A stretch of 64,000 nt of DNA from Ctena decussata (Eukaryota; Mollusca; Bivalvia; Lucinida; Lucinidae), in the NCBI GenBank assembly GCA_963989385.1, contig OZ022501.1:95836979-95900978 (forward strand), given 5' to 3'. Shown here piece by piece: positions 10,971 through 55,441 of this stretch; position 1 is the first letter of the stretch, and each line of letters begins with the position of its first letter. The notes beneath the pieces are model-generated. The model worked only from the letters and a program-made list of their open reading frames with translations. It ran no database searches and was not told the origin of the DNA. The translations under genes and the position numbers were made by a program.

Positions 10971-11169
10971 CAGTCTGTAGTACTAAACGTGTGTTTTTCA
11001 GTATGGCAGGTCATCACCTGAGGGAGGCCTCTTAGTATGAAACATTAACAAGCCCACTAGCCCTGTCTATCGCCGCTTTAATTCATAGTATGAAACATAT
11101 AACAAGCCCACTAGCCCTGTCTGTCTCTTGTGTAGCTCACATTGGTTAAAGACAGTAAACAGGTCCAGA

Positions 11170-11175
11170 AATAAA
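11170..11175 (+). promoter_or_regulatory. candidate poly(A) signal for CCDC78
   Basis: AATAAA about 500 bp after the CCDC78 stop codon. The intervening 3' UTR would contain the foldback at 10759-10970. Other AATAAA-like hexamers exist downstream, so the choice is tentative. Confidence 0.35.
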
Positions 11176-11778
11176 CACCCAAGTAAATGTTAAGCATTGC
11201 CTAAATTTTGTGAAAAGAGTCAGTCAGTAATGTGTTTGTAGATTAAAGTTGTGTGATAAAATGGGTTGCATAATGGCAAACCATTTCATCACTCCGACAT
11301 AAGCCACTATTGCTATCCCAGTGGTGCAAATACATGTATTATTTTATTATGAGATATCAATGCAAGCCTTCCACTACTCTTGTCTTTGTTAATACCCCAA
11401 ATTTGTCAGCTTAAAAGAATCAAATTTTGCTTGAATTTCTCATAAAAAGTGTTGGAAAATTATTGGAGACATTTGGTTGACCTACTTTCGATTCTATAAA
11501 CTTTAAAATGCAAATACAATTACAAGGTGAAATACATATCTTCTTTGTAAGCTTACTGTCATCAAAAGGTAATGTGCAGAGGTGGTTATATGTTTGATGC
11601 TGACACAACTGGGAGAACTTTGACAACACAAATCATAATGTTTGCTTATGATGTTGAGACATAAACATGATTGTATTGCTAATAAAACCACCACATCCAA
11701 GTTATAAGAAGTATTCTGTTTTGATAGATACCTATAATATGGATATCCAAAAGCATCTGGGTACTATTAAACATGTAA

Positions 11779-11990
11779 ACGCTTAAAGCACCACAAATAT
11801 GAAAAATTGTTGAATTTGCAAACGGTGTAGATCCAGATGAGGTGGCTCATAATGAGCCACCTCATCTGGATCTACACTGTTTGCCCTATAGTCTTTGAAT
11901 TCTCGATATGATATAGCTTGGACAAAACATTTTTTGAAATTTCTGCAGACGTGAATTTTGTCGTCTGCTTTTTGGCGCATTAAGGGTTAA
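11779..11990. mobile_element. family A foldback element, copy 2 (inverted relative to copy 1)
   Basis: Same element in the opposite orientation (starts AACGCTTAAAGCACC, ends CGCATTAAGGGTTAA), with the same central hairpin at 11819-11883. Together with copy 1 it forms a ~210-bp inverted pair separated by 0.8 kb. Confidence 0.8.
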
Positions 11991-12029
11991 TTTTTAAGGT
12001 GTAAAGGTATTCTTTCAGGGAATGCAATT

Positions 12030-12195
12030 TGACCATTTTCGCCCCCCTTCTCAGTAGGGGTCAACTCTTACAGGAAAAGAATTTGTTCCTCCAGGAGCAA
12101 ATTCTCTTGCGAGTAGAGGAGGAGCAGATTCTTTCCTTTAAGAGTAGACCCCTTCTCATCCAGGGAAGCAAAGAGGAAATCACAAGAGTTGTTTC
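12030..12195. repeat. family H repeat, copy 1
   Basis: CAACTCTTACAGGAAAAGAA, CTTTAAGAGTAGACCCC and GTTGTTTCCTTTTG landmarks recur at 17795-17955 and 23495-23640. Partly palindromic (TTCCTCCAGGAGCAAATTCT). Confidence 0.6.
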
Positions 12196-12799
12196 CTTTT
12201 GTAAAAGTGATAGAAAGAACATGAAAAAGTTCTCATTTGCCTAAACTGATGCAGTGTAGGATGATGACAATCGTACCAAGCTGTCTGTTTAGAAACAGTT
12301 AAACTGTTTGCTTTTCTGATGCTGCAGCTGTCTCATTTAATTTTCCAAGCAAATATATGAGTGATGAATTATATATTCATATTATTTTATATTCCTAGAA
12401 ACAACAGCGGATCACTGGCAAAGTTTACCTGAATTCCATAGTGCAATTATTGGTTTAAAATAGTTCAGATAGATTCTTAGAATTGTGCAATTATTAATGT
12501 ATCATGCTTTATCATCACCATTTATTATTGTCCTTGGATTATTTGTTCAATTTTAATGTGTTGTTAGTTAACAGGACCTTACATTGGCAACTTTGGAAAT
12601 AGTAACATAACGTTATCAGTTTTCCTTTTTTTTTTTGCCGAAAAAAAAATGTGAGGAGCTTTTACAGTGCAAGCACTCCCAACTTTTCAGCAAAATATAT
12701 TAGCACAATTTGTTGTATGTCTACTGGAAGAGACAAACAATGTCATGGTGCTGATGATGCTTTGAACAACTGGGCTTGGGCCCTCATATTATTTAAGGA

Positions 12800-12927
12800 A
12801 TGAATTTCATTTTTCTGAGGTTTATGGAAGTGTAAACTTCATTGGGTCACGTGCAAAGTTCATGTATACTTTGCTAGTGACCCAGTGTAGTTTACACTTC
12901 GATAAAGATCAGAAAAATTAAGTTCAT
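12800..12927. repeat. 128-bp palindrome
   Basis: AATGAATTTCATTTTTCTGA and GGAAGTGTAAACTTCATTGG are mirrored by CAGTGTAGTTTACACTTCG and CAGAAAAATTAAGTTCATT around GTATACTTTG. Several TGACGTCA-like sites follow at 13045-13110. Confidence 0.7.
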
Positions 12928-14521
12928 TGCTTATATTTACATTCGTTTCAATCAAATCTTTCATGAAAAATCTTATATAAGCTAAAATTGAAGCAGTAAA
13001 ACATGTACACGCAGTTTTTCTGCTAACAGCAGAACGGCATGCATGACGTCATGACGTTGCTGACGTCCAATTAAATTGTAGAGAGCCATTGTTTATTCTG
13101 ACGTCATTGACGTTGCGTGTCTCAATGTAGTTATTGGAATGTAAACTACATCACGTTCCAATGGTTTACTATAGAGCTTTTCAGTAAATACACCAAGAAT
13201 GTAAATGTTTTAATATGAAATACATTTTCATATGTTGGGCCTGTCTCATACACCTTAACATTTGTGGTCATGTTTGTTTTTCAGCAGCAGCTAGCATTGC
13301 AGCTGCCTGGCTAGAGATATGTCTAGAACCATTTTGCATGTTCACAAATTTTGTATTTTTTGTGAAATTCCATCCAGTCAGAAACTCCGTCCAGTTATGT
13401 AATAAATTCTCTGTGATATTAAATGTACAGCCATGCATCTTTACATTTGTTGAAATAGTGAAAAAAAAATCCTTTACAATTATATGAGGAGCAATAATTC
13501 ATAATTTTGTACATTTTTGTGCATTTCTGTGATGTTTATAATTGTTATCATTGATGGATGTGTAAGAAATAGATTATTTTTATACTGAAGTATATTGTTC
13601 CTTTTGTTTTTATAACCTTTCTAAAATTTGATTCTACAACTGTCAAAACCGGTAGGTTGGCAGAGAAATAAGCAGTGTCGACCCAAATAAGACCTCCTGG
13701 AATCAGGCTGCTCCTACTTCAGCTGTTTGCTCAGGCACTTCTGTTGGTAAGCTGGCTCTAGATTTTTAGCTCACCTGAGCCAGCAGCTCTGGGGGAGCTT
13801 ATAGGACGGAAAGGGTCCGTTGTCATCCATCAGTCCGTCCACAATTTCAAACGACTTCTGAAACCGCTGGGCCAATTGTTACCCAATTTCATATATAGGC
13901 TCCAGGGCTCATGGGAACGAAAAGTTGTTCAAACAGACCTGGTCACATGACCAACATGGCCGCCATGCCTATATATGGTAAAAACCTATTAAAATCTTCT
14001 TCTCCAGAACCAATGGACCGATGGCCTTAAAACTTGTTATGTAGCATCGGGTATGGGAGTACTACCAAGACTGTTAAAATTATGACCTTGATTTGACCCT
14101 GACCTTTTTTACGGTATTTGCTTTCTGTTTCATTAATATGGGAAAGTGCTAGAACATAAGATTTCAAGGGAATGTTTAAGATTTTGGCCAGAACATTGTT
14201 ATATACAGTCATCTTGATGAGCAATCCAAGTTTTATGAGTACAAGAGGTCAAGTTCTTTCTTTGACCTTTGACCCTGGATGCTCATATTTTTAAAATTCC
14301 AAACGTCTCCTCAAAAGCCACTGGTCCCATTGTAACCAAATTTCATACAGAGCCTCCAGGGGTTGTTCAAACGGTCCAGGTCACATGAACAACATGGCGG
14401 CCATGCCCATATGGTAAAACCTTTAAATATCTTCTTCTCCAGAACCAATTGACCAATGGCCTTGAAACTTGGTATGTAGCATTGGATACTCAAGTACTAC
14501 CAAAATTGTTCAAACTACAGC

Positions 14522-15200
14522 AAGTGAGCAGGGGCTCGAGTATTACCCCGACCAGTGCCATCGCCTAATGCAAGTATACTCTACCACAAAACTACAATGC
14601 TAATGTTATACATCTACAAATTTCAACGTTTGTGACCTTGACCTTATGTCAGCAGCAGCATCCATATGTTTAAACTAGTATGAAATAAACCTAGTCATAT
14701 ATCATTGGGCTCCACTCAAGTATATATGAACTATAACCAAAAACTATACAACAAATGTCTAAGTCCTAGTTATTGACCCCAGGCCCCACCCATAAGCCTG
14801 ACCATGCAGCTTAGGTAGTCCAGGTCAAAAGTAATGCTATAGAAATATCATGAACCAAATATGGAAGAAATCTTCAAAGTAGTTACAGAGCTATGAGCAA
14901 TCAAAAAGGTTAACAAAACTTTGACATAATGAAAAATGAAAAAAGTCCTAATTAATGACCCCTGGCCCAACCCTGGGGCATGACCCAGGGGATAAGATAG
15001 TTAACATTGAAGGTAATGCTTTAGAGATATCATGAACCAAATATGAAAAGAATCTGATGTACAGTTACAGAGAATGAGCAATCGAAAAAGGTTTAACGCA
15101 AAACTTTGACGTAAAGTTGACGAACGGACGGACGGACGAACGGACAGAATGACAAACACTATATACCCCCTGACATACTTCGTATGTTGGGGGTATAATG
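14522..15200. mobile_element. insert inside element I, ending in a GGGGGTATA hairpin
   Basis: Element I is interrupted after ATTGTTCAAACTACAG and resumes at ATGATGACCTTGACC. The insert ends with ATACCCCCTGACATACTTCG mirrored by ATGTTGGGGGTAT, preceded by CGGACGGACGGACGAACGG. Its boundaries are approximate. Confidence 0.5.
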
Positions 15201-15792
15201 ATGACCTTGACCTTTTTTAAGGCAAGGTCAAATGTAGGAAAATGCTGAAACAAGATTTCATGGAAAGTTTTAAAGATTTTGGCCTAAAAATTGGTATATA
15301 GTCATCTTAATGAGTACATGAAGATTTATGAGTACAAGGTCAAGGTCATTCTTTGACCTTTGACCCTGGATGCTAATATTTTGAAAATTTCAAACGTCTC
15401 CACATAAGCCAGTTTGCAAATTGTAACCAAATTTCATACAGAGCCTGTAGGGGCTGGGGGAACGATAATTTGTTCAACCGGTCAAGTCACATGACCAACA
15501 TGGCTGCCATGCCCATATATGGTATAAACCTTGAGAAATCTTCCTCTCCAGAACCAGTAAACAGATGGCTTTGAAACTTGGTATGTAGCATTGGGCACTC
15601 GAGTACTGCCGACATTGTTCAAATGATGACCTTAGGTTGACCTTGACTTTGTTTACAGCATGGTCAGATATGGGAAAATGCTAGAACATAGGATTTCATG
15701 GAAAGTTTTGAAGATTTTGGCCTAAAAATTGGTATATACATTTGTCTTAACGAGTACATGAAGATATATGAGTATGAGGTCAAGGTCATTTT

Positions 15793-17330
15793 TTATACGC
15801 CTGTTTTGAAAAAATGGACGTGTTATGTCGTGGCGTACTCTGTCCGTCTGTCCGTCCATAAACATTCATGTGCGCGCCATAACTCAGTAACCGTTTGGGA
15901 TATCTTCATGAAATTTGGTAGGCATATGTATTAGGTTGAGAGAACATGTCGCGTACAAGAATGGTTGCTCCCCCTTCCTTAGTTTCCAAGTTATGCCCCT
16001 TTGATTATTTTTTCCCTGCAGGTCTTGTGCGCACCATAACTAGATAACCCTTAGGATATCTTCATGAAACTTCATAGTAATGTGTATGAAGTCCCAACGA
16101 TGTGTTGCGTACAACAATGGCTGCTTTCCCTTTCTTCATTTAAGAGTAACATCCCTTTCATTAGTTTTTTTAGGCTATTTTTGTGTATACTAATCTTGTT
16201 TATTCCTTAAAGGTAGGTTCCTGGACTAGCGATAACAATATGTCCACAAAATAATTTCGTCTTTTTCTGAGCAGTATTGAATTCTCTTATTTTTCTGAGT
16301 TTGTTGCTACTGAGAAACTCACCAGATGTTGAAGAAAGTAGTCATTTTCCCTTTTGGTTTATTTTCTTTCGTTGGAATTCCAGTTCTAAAAATAACTATG
16401 TTCATTATGTCTATAAGTGCGTGATTTCTGATGCCATTCTCCAAAGGTCAATTTTCCCTTGCTGTGAGCTCTCCTAGAGGTCCTGGCATGGCGGATGGGT
16501 TAAAACTATCCCAAAATGCAATGCAGCATGACATCAGCTGCGTTATCTATTTTTGGCGTGAACTAAAAATAGGCTAACTGGTGTTCGAAGCAGAGTTAGG
16601 AAATCCCTTGCAAAACAACTTTTCCAATATTTTTTTGATCGACACTTTTTAGTGAAACTTATTCATTCCCTTTCATAAGTGCTTTCCAACAACTTGGATG
16701 AAAGATCATCAAAATTATGATGCATTCCAAAGTACAGGAACCTACCTTTAACTTGGTTACCGACTGGAATATCATGATGAAACTTTATAGCAATGTTCAT
16801 GATCATAAGACAATGTGTCGCATATAAGAATGGTTGCTCCCCCTTTCTTAATTCTGGAGTAACGTCCCTTTGATTAGTATTTTAGGGGTTTCTCATTTAC
16901 TCCTTAACCTTTTGAAATATTAGAATGAAACTTTGTAGGAATGTGTACAATAATGGGGCAATGTATCCTGAGCAAGAACCACAACTCCGGCTTACTTACT
17001 GAATTATCTGCCCTTTCATAAATTTCCTCTTTACTCTTTAACCGTTACACAACTTGAATGGTGATATGCTGTACATTGTCAAGGGAATGTAGTAGAACCA
17101 AGAATGGTATATCTAGTATATTTATTTTATCTCCCTTGTTTGACTTTGGCAAGCAAATTCACTTTGGAAGCTGATTTTTGGTATTCTAATAGTATTTGAT
17201 GTGTTAAATATTAATGTTGCAGTCATTAATTATAGAGTGATTGCCCCTGTTTGTCTACCTGTCTATCCTTTTGTAAACAATTTTGTTCATTTTCTGTAAC
17301 TCCTTTATGACATTTAAACAGGCGTATTAT
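15793..17330. mobile_element. element with TATACGCCTGTTT ends, inserted in element I
   Basis: TTTATACGCCTGTTTTG at the left and AAACAGGCGTATTA at the right form inverted ends. The interior repeats CTTCATGAAACTT.. and GTGTTGCGTACAA-like modules. It splits element I between AGGTCAAGGTCATTTT and TTGACCTTTGACCC. Confidence 0.7.
16207..16751. mobile_element. TTAA-flanked MITE (piggyBac-like), third nesting level
   Basis: TTAA at 16207-16210 followed by AGGTAGGTTCCTGGACT, and AGTACAGGAACCTACCT followed by TTAA at 16748-16751. TTAA duplication is the piggyBac-superfamily signature. About 540 bp, no transposase. Confidence 0.8.
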
Positions 17331-17794
17331 GCTGCTTGTGAAGCCCTTGTTGACCTTTGACCCAGGACTCTCATATTTTGACAATTTCAAACATCTCAAA
17401 AGTCCCTGGGCCAATTGCTCAGGTAAGCAAATCAGGCCCTCATGGTCCTCTTGTTGGGATTGTTTCGGACTGGAAAACCTGTCTAATCGAAAACATATGA
17501 TAGTCTTTGCTCAGACACTTTTGTCTCAATATTTAAGGGTTTCAAGGACAACAACTTTATATTATAGTTCACAGTCAGCCTGTGTATTTAATTTCCTCAT
17601 TTATTCAATTCTATTGTCATTGTGAATTACACAAATTTTATTCTTTTGTTCTGCATTTTCTTCTGTCTTCCTGGTGCAATTTGTCATTAATATTTATAGA
17701 AAACTAAAACAGCTAATTAACCTAAAATAGAAATTTAATAGTACAACAGCAGTGAACTGATACACTTTCTGTGGAAGTCTGCCAGTTTTATTTT

Positions 17795-17955
17795 TTGTCT
17801 CCCTTCTTAAAACGAGTTAACTCTAACGGGAAAGAATTTACTCCTTTGGGAGCAAATTTTTCCTTAAAGAGTAGACTCCACTTTGGAGGGGCTTTTTCAC
17901 AAATAGAAGCAAACAGGAAGTCTTGAAAGTTATTTCCCTTCGCAAAAAATGGCAG
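17795..17955. repeat. family H repeat, copy 2
   Basis: GAGTTAACTCTAACGGGAAA, CCTTAAAGAGTAGACTCC and GTTATTTCCCTTCG match the copies at 12030 and 23495. Confidence 0.55.
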
Positions 17956-18151
17956 AATAATGTGGCAGTGTGTCTATACACCTTAAACTTCAATTTTTAA
18001 GCAAAGAAAATGCTTTTTTATTTACTTTAAGTTTTTACGTTCATAAAGATGCCCCATGTCATAAAGAAGAGCCTTACCATGTGCAATGTGCTATGCATCA
18101 CAATTGTATGAGTCTCTATTTCCCTACATATCTGGTCGCACTCCCATGTTC

Positions 18152-18221
18152 TTAACCCTATTGCACTCAGAACGGCCAAAACTCCACAGAGTTTTGGCCG
18201 TTCTGAGTGCAATAGGGTTAA
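18152..18221. repeat. near-perfect 70-bp palindrome with TTAACCC ends
   Basis: TTAACCCTATTGCACTCAGA is mirrored by TCTGAGTGCAATAGGGTTAA around AACTCCACAGAGTT. It is the shortest complete foldback in the window and resembles a reduced family A element. Confidence 0.8.
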
Positions 18222-18922
18222 ATAGGGATATATTGTATACTGTTTGCGATACACATGGCTTCAGACAATTTTTTTTTTTTTTGCATTCCACTAACTAAAA
18301 ACAAACAATTGCATTATGACAATAGGTATTGCCTGGATTTATATCATTACTAGAACCATTGTCTTTTTACAACTATTAAGGTTCTAATTCTCCATATTCA
18401 GCTCTTCCACTTCTGTTACCATTTGTTGGGCAAACTGATCTAAGTCTCAGTTTTACCCTAACTCTAGTCTCCTGAAAAATGGTCCAAATTTAAAACCCAA
18501 TTTTCTAGTACTATGGAAAACTAGTCCGTCCAAAGCTAAATTTCTTTTGCATAGCTTAATTCGGAAACTTTAAAATTAAGACTAGTGAACTAATAAAAAT
18601 AGTTATAACATGCATATGGATTGGTATGAATGAAATACACTTTTTATAACTCAGGCCATAACCTTGTGATAGGTAGTAAAACAAAGCAGATAATAGTTTA
18701 TAAACAAACGAGTGAAAGATACAGCCAAATCTTAGGATGTGAATTTATTTTTTGTTTCCTCCAAAAAAAGCATTTTGTGCCATATTATTAGAATGCAAGT
18801 CTACTCTAACGCAAACATCTGTACCTTGGAGAACATTATATAAGCTTGGTGAGCTTTATGTGTACTCAATATAAAATAAATATTAAAGTTTAAACTTACT
18901 CTCAAGAGATGGCACAACAGGT

Positions 18923-18927
<5 letters not shown>

Positions 18928-18958
<31 letters not shown>
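18928..18958 (+). repeat. A31 homopolymer
   Basis: Thirty-one A residues flanked by GTTTTGT and CAGAAAAACG. It could be a SINE or retrocopy tail, but no head was recognised upstream. Confidence 0.9.
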
Positions 18959-18959
<1 letters not shown>

Positions 18960-19759
18960 AGAAAAACGTCAGAATTTTTCCACCAATACATTTGGCACAA
19001 GGATCTGATAAGAAGGCTTTTGTTTTATTATTATTTCTCCATGGTAAACAAATTTTGTTTAAGTTTAAATACTACAATAGATATTGTTGACAAATTTGTG
19101 CCCATCTAAGCCACTTTTGACTAATGTGTGAAAAGCTCTTGAAACTTACAACTCACAATATTCCCCCAAAATGTTGATAATGTGGAACTAAATCAGAAAC
19201 CGATCCTGAACTACTATGATGGGAGACACTGACTTGACCACAGTCCGTAGCAGAAATAAGAATTGTCAATGTACAGCGTACACAATATAGTATTTTCCTT
19301 TTTTGACATCTAAAATTTACTATTTAAATAATGGAATTCTGTTATTAAAGGTGCAATGAAAAGTGCTGGACAATAAAAGCAAACTGATTTGGCATGATTA
19401 CAGTTTAAAAAGTATCGTTCAAATTAAAACAAATAAAATGCAAGCACCGGAATAATCTACAACAATAATAACAAGCAAACATAAATATCAACTCTTTTAT
19501 CAAAGAGGTAGATTGTAGCTAGGAGAAGATGGCAATTTTAAAACGGCAACCTGAAGATGGAACTATTTTTCTGTAAAATGCACAGGTGTAGTAATACACA
19601 TACACGTAACTGTGATAATAATATCAGCAGTGCCAAATATACATATAAATAATCTGAGCTATGATGTGATAAAACCTGGCTTAAGGCATATGCAAATTAC
19701 TTGCCCAGACTAGCCTCTTACTGGATATGTCTCTAAGCACAATACGAGCTTAAGTAATT

Positions 19760-19870
19760 TACATATTATATAAATTACTCATGTCCAGTCCAGCCTGCAT
19801 TATGTAAATTACTCATGTCCAGTCCAGCCTGCATTATGTAAATTACTCATGCCCAGTCCAGCCTGCTTAT
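19760..19870. repeat. short tandem repeat (CATGTCCAGTCCAGCCTGCA units)
   Basis: About three units of CTCATGTCCAGTCCAGCCTG followed by CATTATGTAAATTA, period about 34-35 bp. Looser relatives extend on both sides (19690-19940). Confidence 0.75.
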
Positions 19871-20660
19871 GTATCTTAATAATAAAGTATAGAGTAATTT
19901 ACATATTATCAAGTAATTCACTTCTGCCCAGACCAGCCTGTGCACAGACCTTATGACAAGTTTTGTCATGACACATCTCATTTCATGCTAATATATACAT
20001 AAAATAACAATAATATACAGCCCAAAAATGTTTGTACATAGTGCGTGTGCTACAATATGTAGAAAGGAGCTTCTTAAAATACAGCTTTTCAGAATGTATT
20101 CCACTTCATATACAGTATATGTATATACAAAAAGATATAAAAATAGCTGGTAATGTCATTGCAATGCAAAACAGAGAACTAGTCAAAACTTTAAACCAAT
20201 ATTTAATAATAGAAAAATACATATTCAGTAAATATGTTTCAATTTTCTTTTTGTAATTCAAATTACCTTAATTTGTGCTTTACTTTTGTTTTAGTAACTT
20301 TGTGACCACAAGGCCATGGAATGTGTCAAATATATACTCAAATTTAAAATATACAAATTGCTGTTTATGGCATCATTTTCTGATAAATTTTTCTTGGAAA
20401 TGATGATACTGTAAGTATTCTCGTTCACTGATGGAACAAATATCTTATTAACACTTTGAAAAACATTTGAAAAAATAAGAAGTCTTTTACAGGATAGCTT
20501 ACCTAAATCCAACTTGCCCCTCATATCATAAACTTTAACTAAATAGGGATGCAAGAGCTCAAGTGGATGCTGACACGCATGCCAATATCAAGATGACACA
20601 TTTGTACAGGTGAACTAAAAACTCTTACAAACCCCTCTGACTTTAAACACAAGTACATAT

Positions 20661-20896
20661 GAGCCGCCACACGATAAAACCAACAATGTGGTTGTGCGCC
20701 CAGTGCACTCAGATCAGCCTGGGCATCCGTCCAGTCTGATCAGAGTCTTCGCTGTCCGCATGGAGGTAGCTTAGACCCTTAGCTACCCTTTGAGCACTTA
20801 ACAAAGAGTCTAATCAAAATGGGCAGACGCCCAGGCTGATCTAAGTCTGCGCTGGGCGTACAACCACATTGTTGGTTTTTTTCGTGTCGGGGCTCA
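20661..20896. mobile_element. family C foldback element, copy 2
   Basis: GAGCCGCCACACGATAAAAC at the left, TTTTTCGTGTCGGGGCTC at the right, with inner AGATCAGCCTGGGCAT / GCCCAGGCTGATCT arms. Flanked by ATAT on both sides. Confidence 0.85.
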
Positions 20897-21674
20897 TATG
20901 TACAGAACTAGGAACCCAAGCATGTAATGTTACGAAACAGAGAAAAAAAAAATATATATCCGATTTCTTTAAATGTACTTTTTACACTATTTTTTACAAT
21001 ATGAATGGTCCTATTTCAACCAAACAAATCACCTCTATTTGAATGGTATTAAAGATATCAGACAATATTTCAAAGAAGCAACAAATAAATGACATGAAAT
21101 ATTGCTACATAATAGATGCTGGATAATAAATGACTAAACAAGCTGGCAAAAATAAAGCTTCTCATATCATGTGACACATAAAAAGGCTTTCCAACCTAAA
21201 AAGGCTTTCCAACCTACAATCCAATCTTATGGAGACAAATTTTCTTTGAATTATCATCAAATACTCAACAAAGGTTAATTTGAAAGCATTCACTAAACAG
21301 TCACTCTACTAAATGCTTTGTTTAAGACCAGAAATGTGTCAAACAAAATTTAATGCAATGTACATGGTTGGTCACCTAAAATAATTTAAGTCTGTAAATT
21401 TACAGGCGCAAAGAATGTTAAAACTATATAAAACACTTTATCGGGTAAGTATGAGCAATGTCATTACTATCTCTCTAGACAAACAAGGTCTAAGCATGCA
21501 AAGACCAAGTAAGGCACATATGGGCAGGGCATGCCTAGGTCTGATCTTGCTGACTATAAACAGTGAGCAAGTCTGCATGTACAACTGATCTGGGCAAGAG
21601 CAATTCAAAATTTGCTCTTAGCTTTCATGACATTACTCACACAACTGAACTAACTTACATATCAAATGCTAAAA

Positions 21675-21910
21675 TGAGCCGGGACGCGAGAAAACCAACA
21701 ATGTGGTTGTGCGCCTAGCGCACTTGGATCAGCCTGGGCATCCTCCCAGTCTGATCAGAGTCTTCGCTGTCCGCATGGCGGTAGCTTAGACCCTTATCTA
21801 CCCTTTGAGCACTTAACGAAGAATGTGGTCAAATTGTGCGGATGTCCAGGCTGATCTGAGTCTGCGCTGGACGCACAACCACATTGTTGGTTTTGTCGTG
21901 TCGCGGCTCA
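21675..21910. mobile_element. family C foldback element, copy 3
   Basis: GAGCCGGGACGCGAGAAAAC ... GTTTTGTCGTGTCGCGGCTC, same inner arms as the other copies. It lies about 400 bp downstream of the KANK stop codon on the - strand. Confidence 0.85.
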
Positions 21911-22307
21911 AATGTAGTAGAAAAAGTCATTCAAGAGAGAACTAAAATCCATGAAATCAGTTTCATTGCCCGTTTTCATCAAAGATCAATAAACAATCTC
22001 CCCTTTGACTGTAAAAATACAATATGCATTTGTGATTCACGTTGGTCCCACAGTTTGCCTGATCATTTATAACATGGCACGTTCCATGCATGCAGGCTCT
22101 TATCCATCCTTATATTTTTCATATAATGCAAGTTTTTCATGATATGTTTGATAATAATCTCTCGTTTCTGTCATCTCTTGTTTAACAAAAATATAATTCT
22201 CTTCTCCCCTACAGAGTTACAGCTCCTTTCCTCCAAGAGTACTGTCCCTTGAACAGACTGTCACTCTACCATTTTCTGTCTTTAAACAACTGTCTCTCTG
22301 TAGACTG

Positions 22308-54657
<32,350 letters not shown>

Positions 54658-54696
54658 GGTGACTGGTATTAGTTCTTCATCCTGTCATTGGTTATC
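54658..54696 (-). other. KANK: KANK 5' UTR part of coding exon 1
   Basis: Acceptor CTCGTTTCAG precedes 54696, followed by 39 nt of leader before the ATG. The leader contains an in-frame TGA, so the coding region cannot extend upstream through this exon. At least one further non-coding exon must exist. Confidence 0.7.
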
Positions 54697-55041
54697 CTGA
54701 AACGAGACAAGAAGTCGAATGTAAATTTCCATTACAGCTAATTTAAAGCTTCAATAAACCTTATTTGCATGATTGTGGAATAATTCAATGTTATTTGTAC
54801 TTGAGAGCCATGAGTCAGCTTTTAAAGCCAGGCTGCCTCTAGCAATTTCTCACAAATCTGATTTTAGGAGACTGCTAAACACACACTTATGACACAATGT
54901 AAACTCTCTGCAAAGCAAACAATTTTTCTTGTGCCTCGTACAATTCAACCATTACCATACTATTTTGAGCAAGGCATACAGTCTTGCAATCATATGTACA
55001 CTATGCAAGCCGTTATTACGGATTTGGTAACAGATTCATAC

Positions 55042-55441
55042 TAGGGCTGGGATGGGTTGAGATTTCGTACCCGAGTCCCTATTACCCGCGGGTGCCCGGA
55101 TACCTGTTACCATAGCATTTTGAGCATGTCCATAGTAAGAAAATATATGTTTAGCTCAAATAATAAGTAAGGTTGATGGCATTTGCTTACTTATGCATGG
55201 GAGATGCACGAAAATATAGAAATGTCCCTGTTAAAATGTACAAAAACAGTTGGGCAAACATGATGGCAATTTATACAAGACAGTCACAACAAACTTAACT
55301 CTATTTGCTTGGAATTCTATTGACACAGAATACTCTTAATTTACATAATAATAAGCAACTGGGTAACGGGTAGCAAATTTGTACCCGGGTAATTGGTCTA
55401 CCCGACCCAGACCCGGATACCCTGGTCTCGTCCCAGCCCTA
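55042..55441. mobile_element. hAT-like MITE with TAGGGCTGGGA ends
   Basis: TAGGGCTGGGATGGG at the left and GTCCCAGCCCTA at the right. Subterminal GTACCCGAGTCCC / ACCCGGGTAATTGG motifs are partly inverted. No clear 8-bp target duplication was found. Confidence 0.65.

Larger units (their letters stand above)
13768..17455. mobile_element. composite long non-coding repeat (element I) with nested insertions
   Basis: Starts TTTAGCTCACCTGAGCC and ends GCTCAGGTAAGC...TGGTCCTCTTGTT. Inside, modules recur: CAATTTCAAACG, GGGCCAATTGTTACC-like, GGTCACATGACCAACATGG and GACCTTTGACCCTGGATGCT. This is a widespread bivalve-type repeat of unclear class. It is split by the 14522-15200 and 15793-17330 inserts. 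No ORF of note. Confidence 0.7.
18222..22307 (-). other. stretch downstream of the KANK stop, possible long 3' UTR
   Basis: About 4 kb of mostly unique AT-rich DNA with fewer repeats than its surroundings, apart from two foldbacks (20661, 21675), an A31 run and a short tandem repeat. An AATAAA on the - strand lies at 19029-19024. No coding signal was seen. The 3' UTR reading is inference. Confidence 0.3.
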
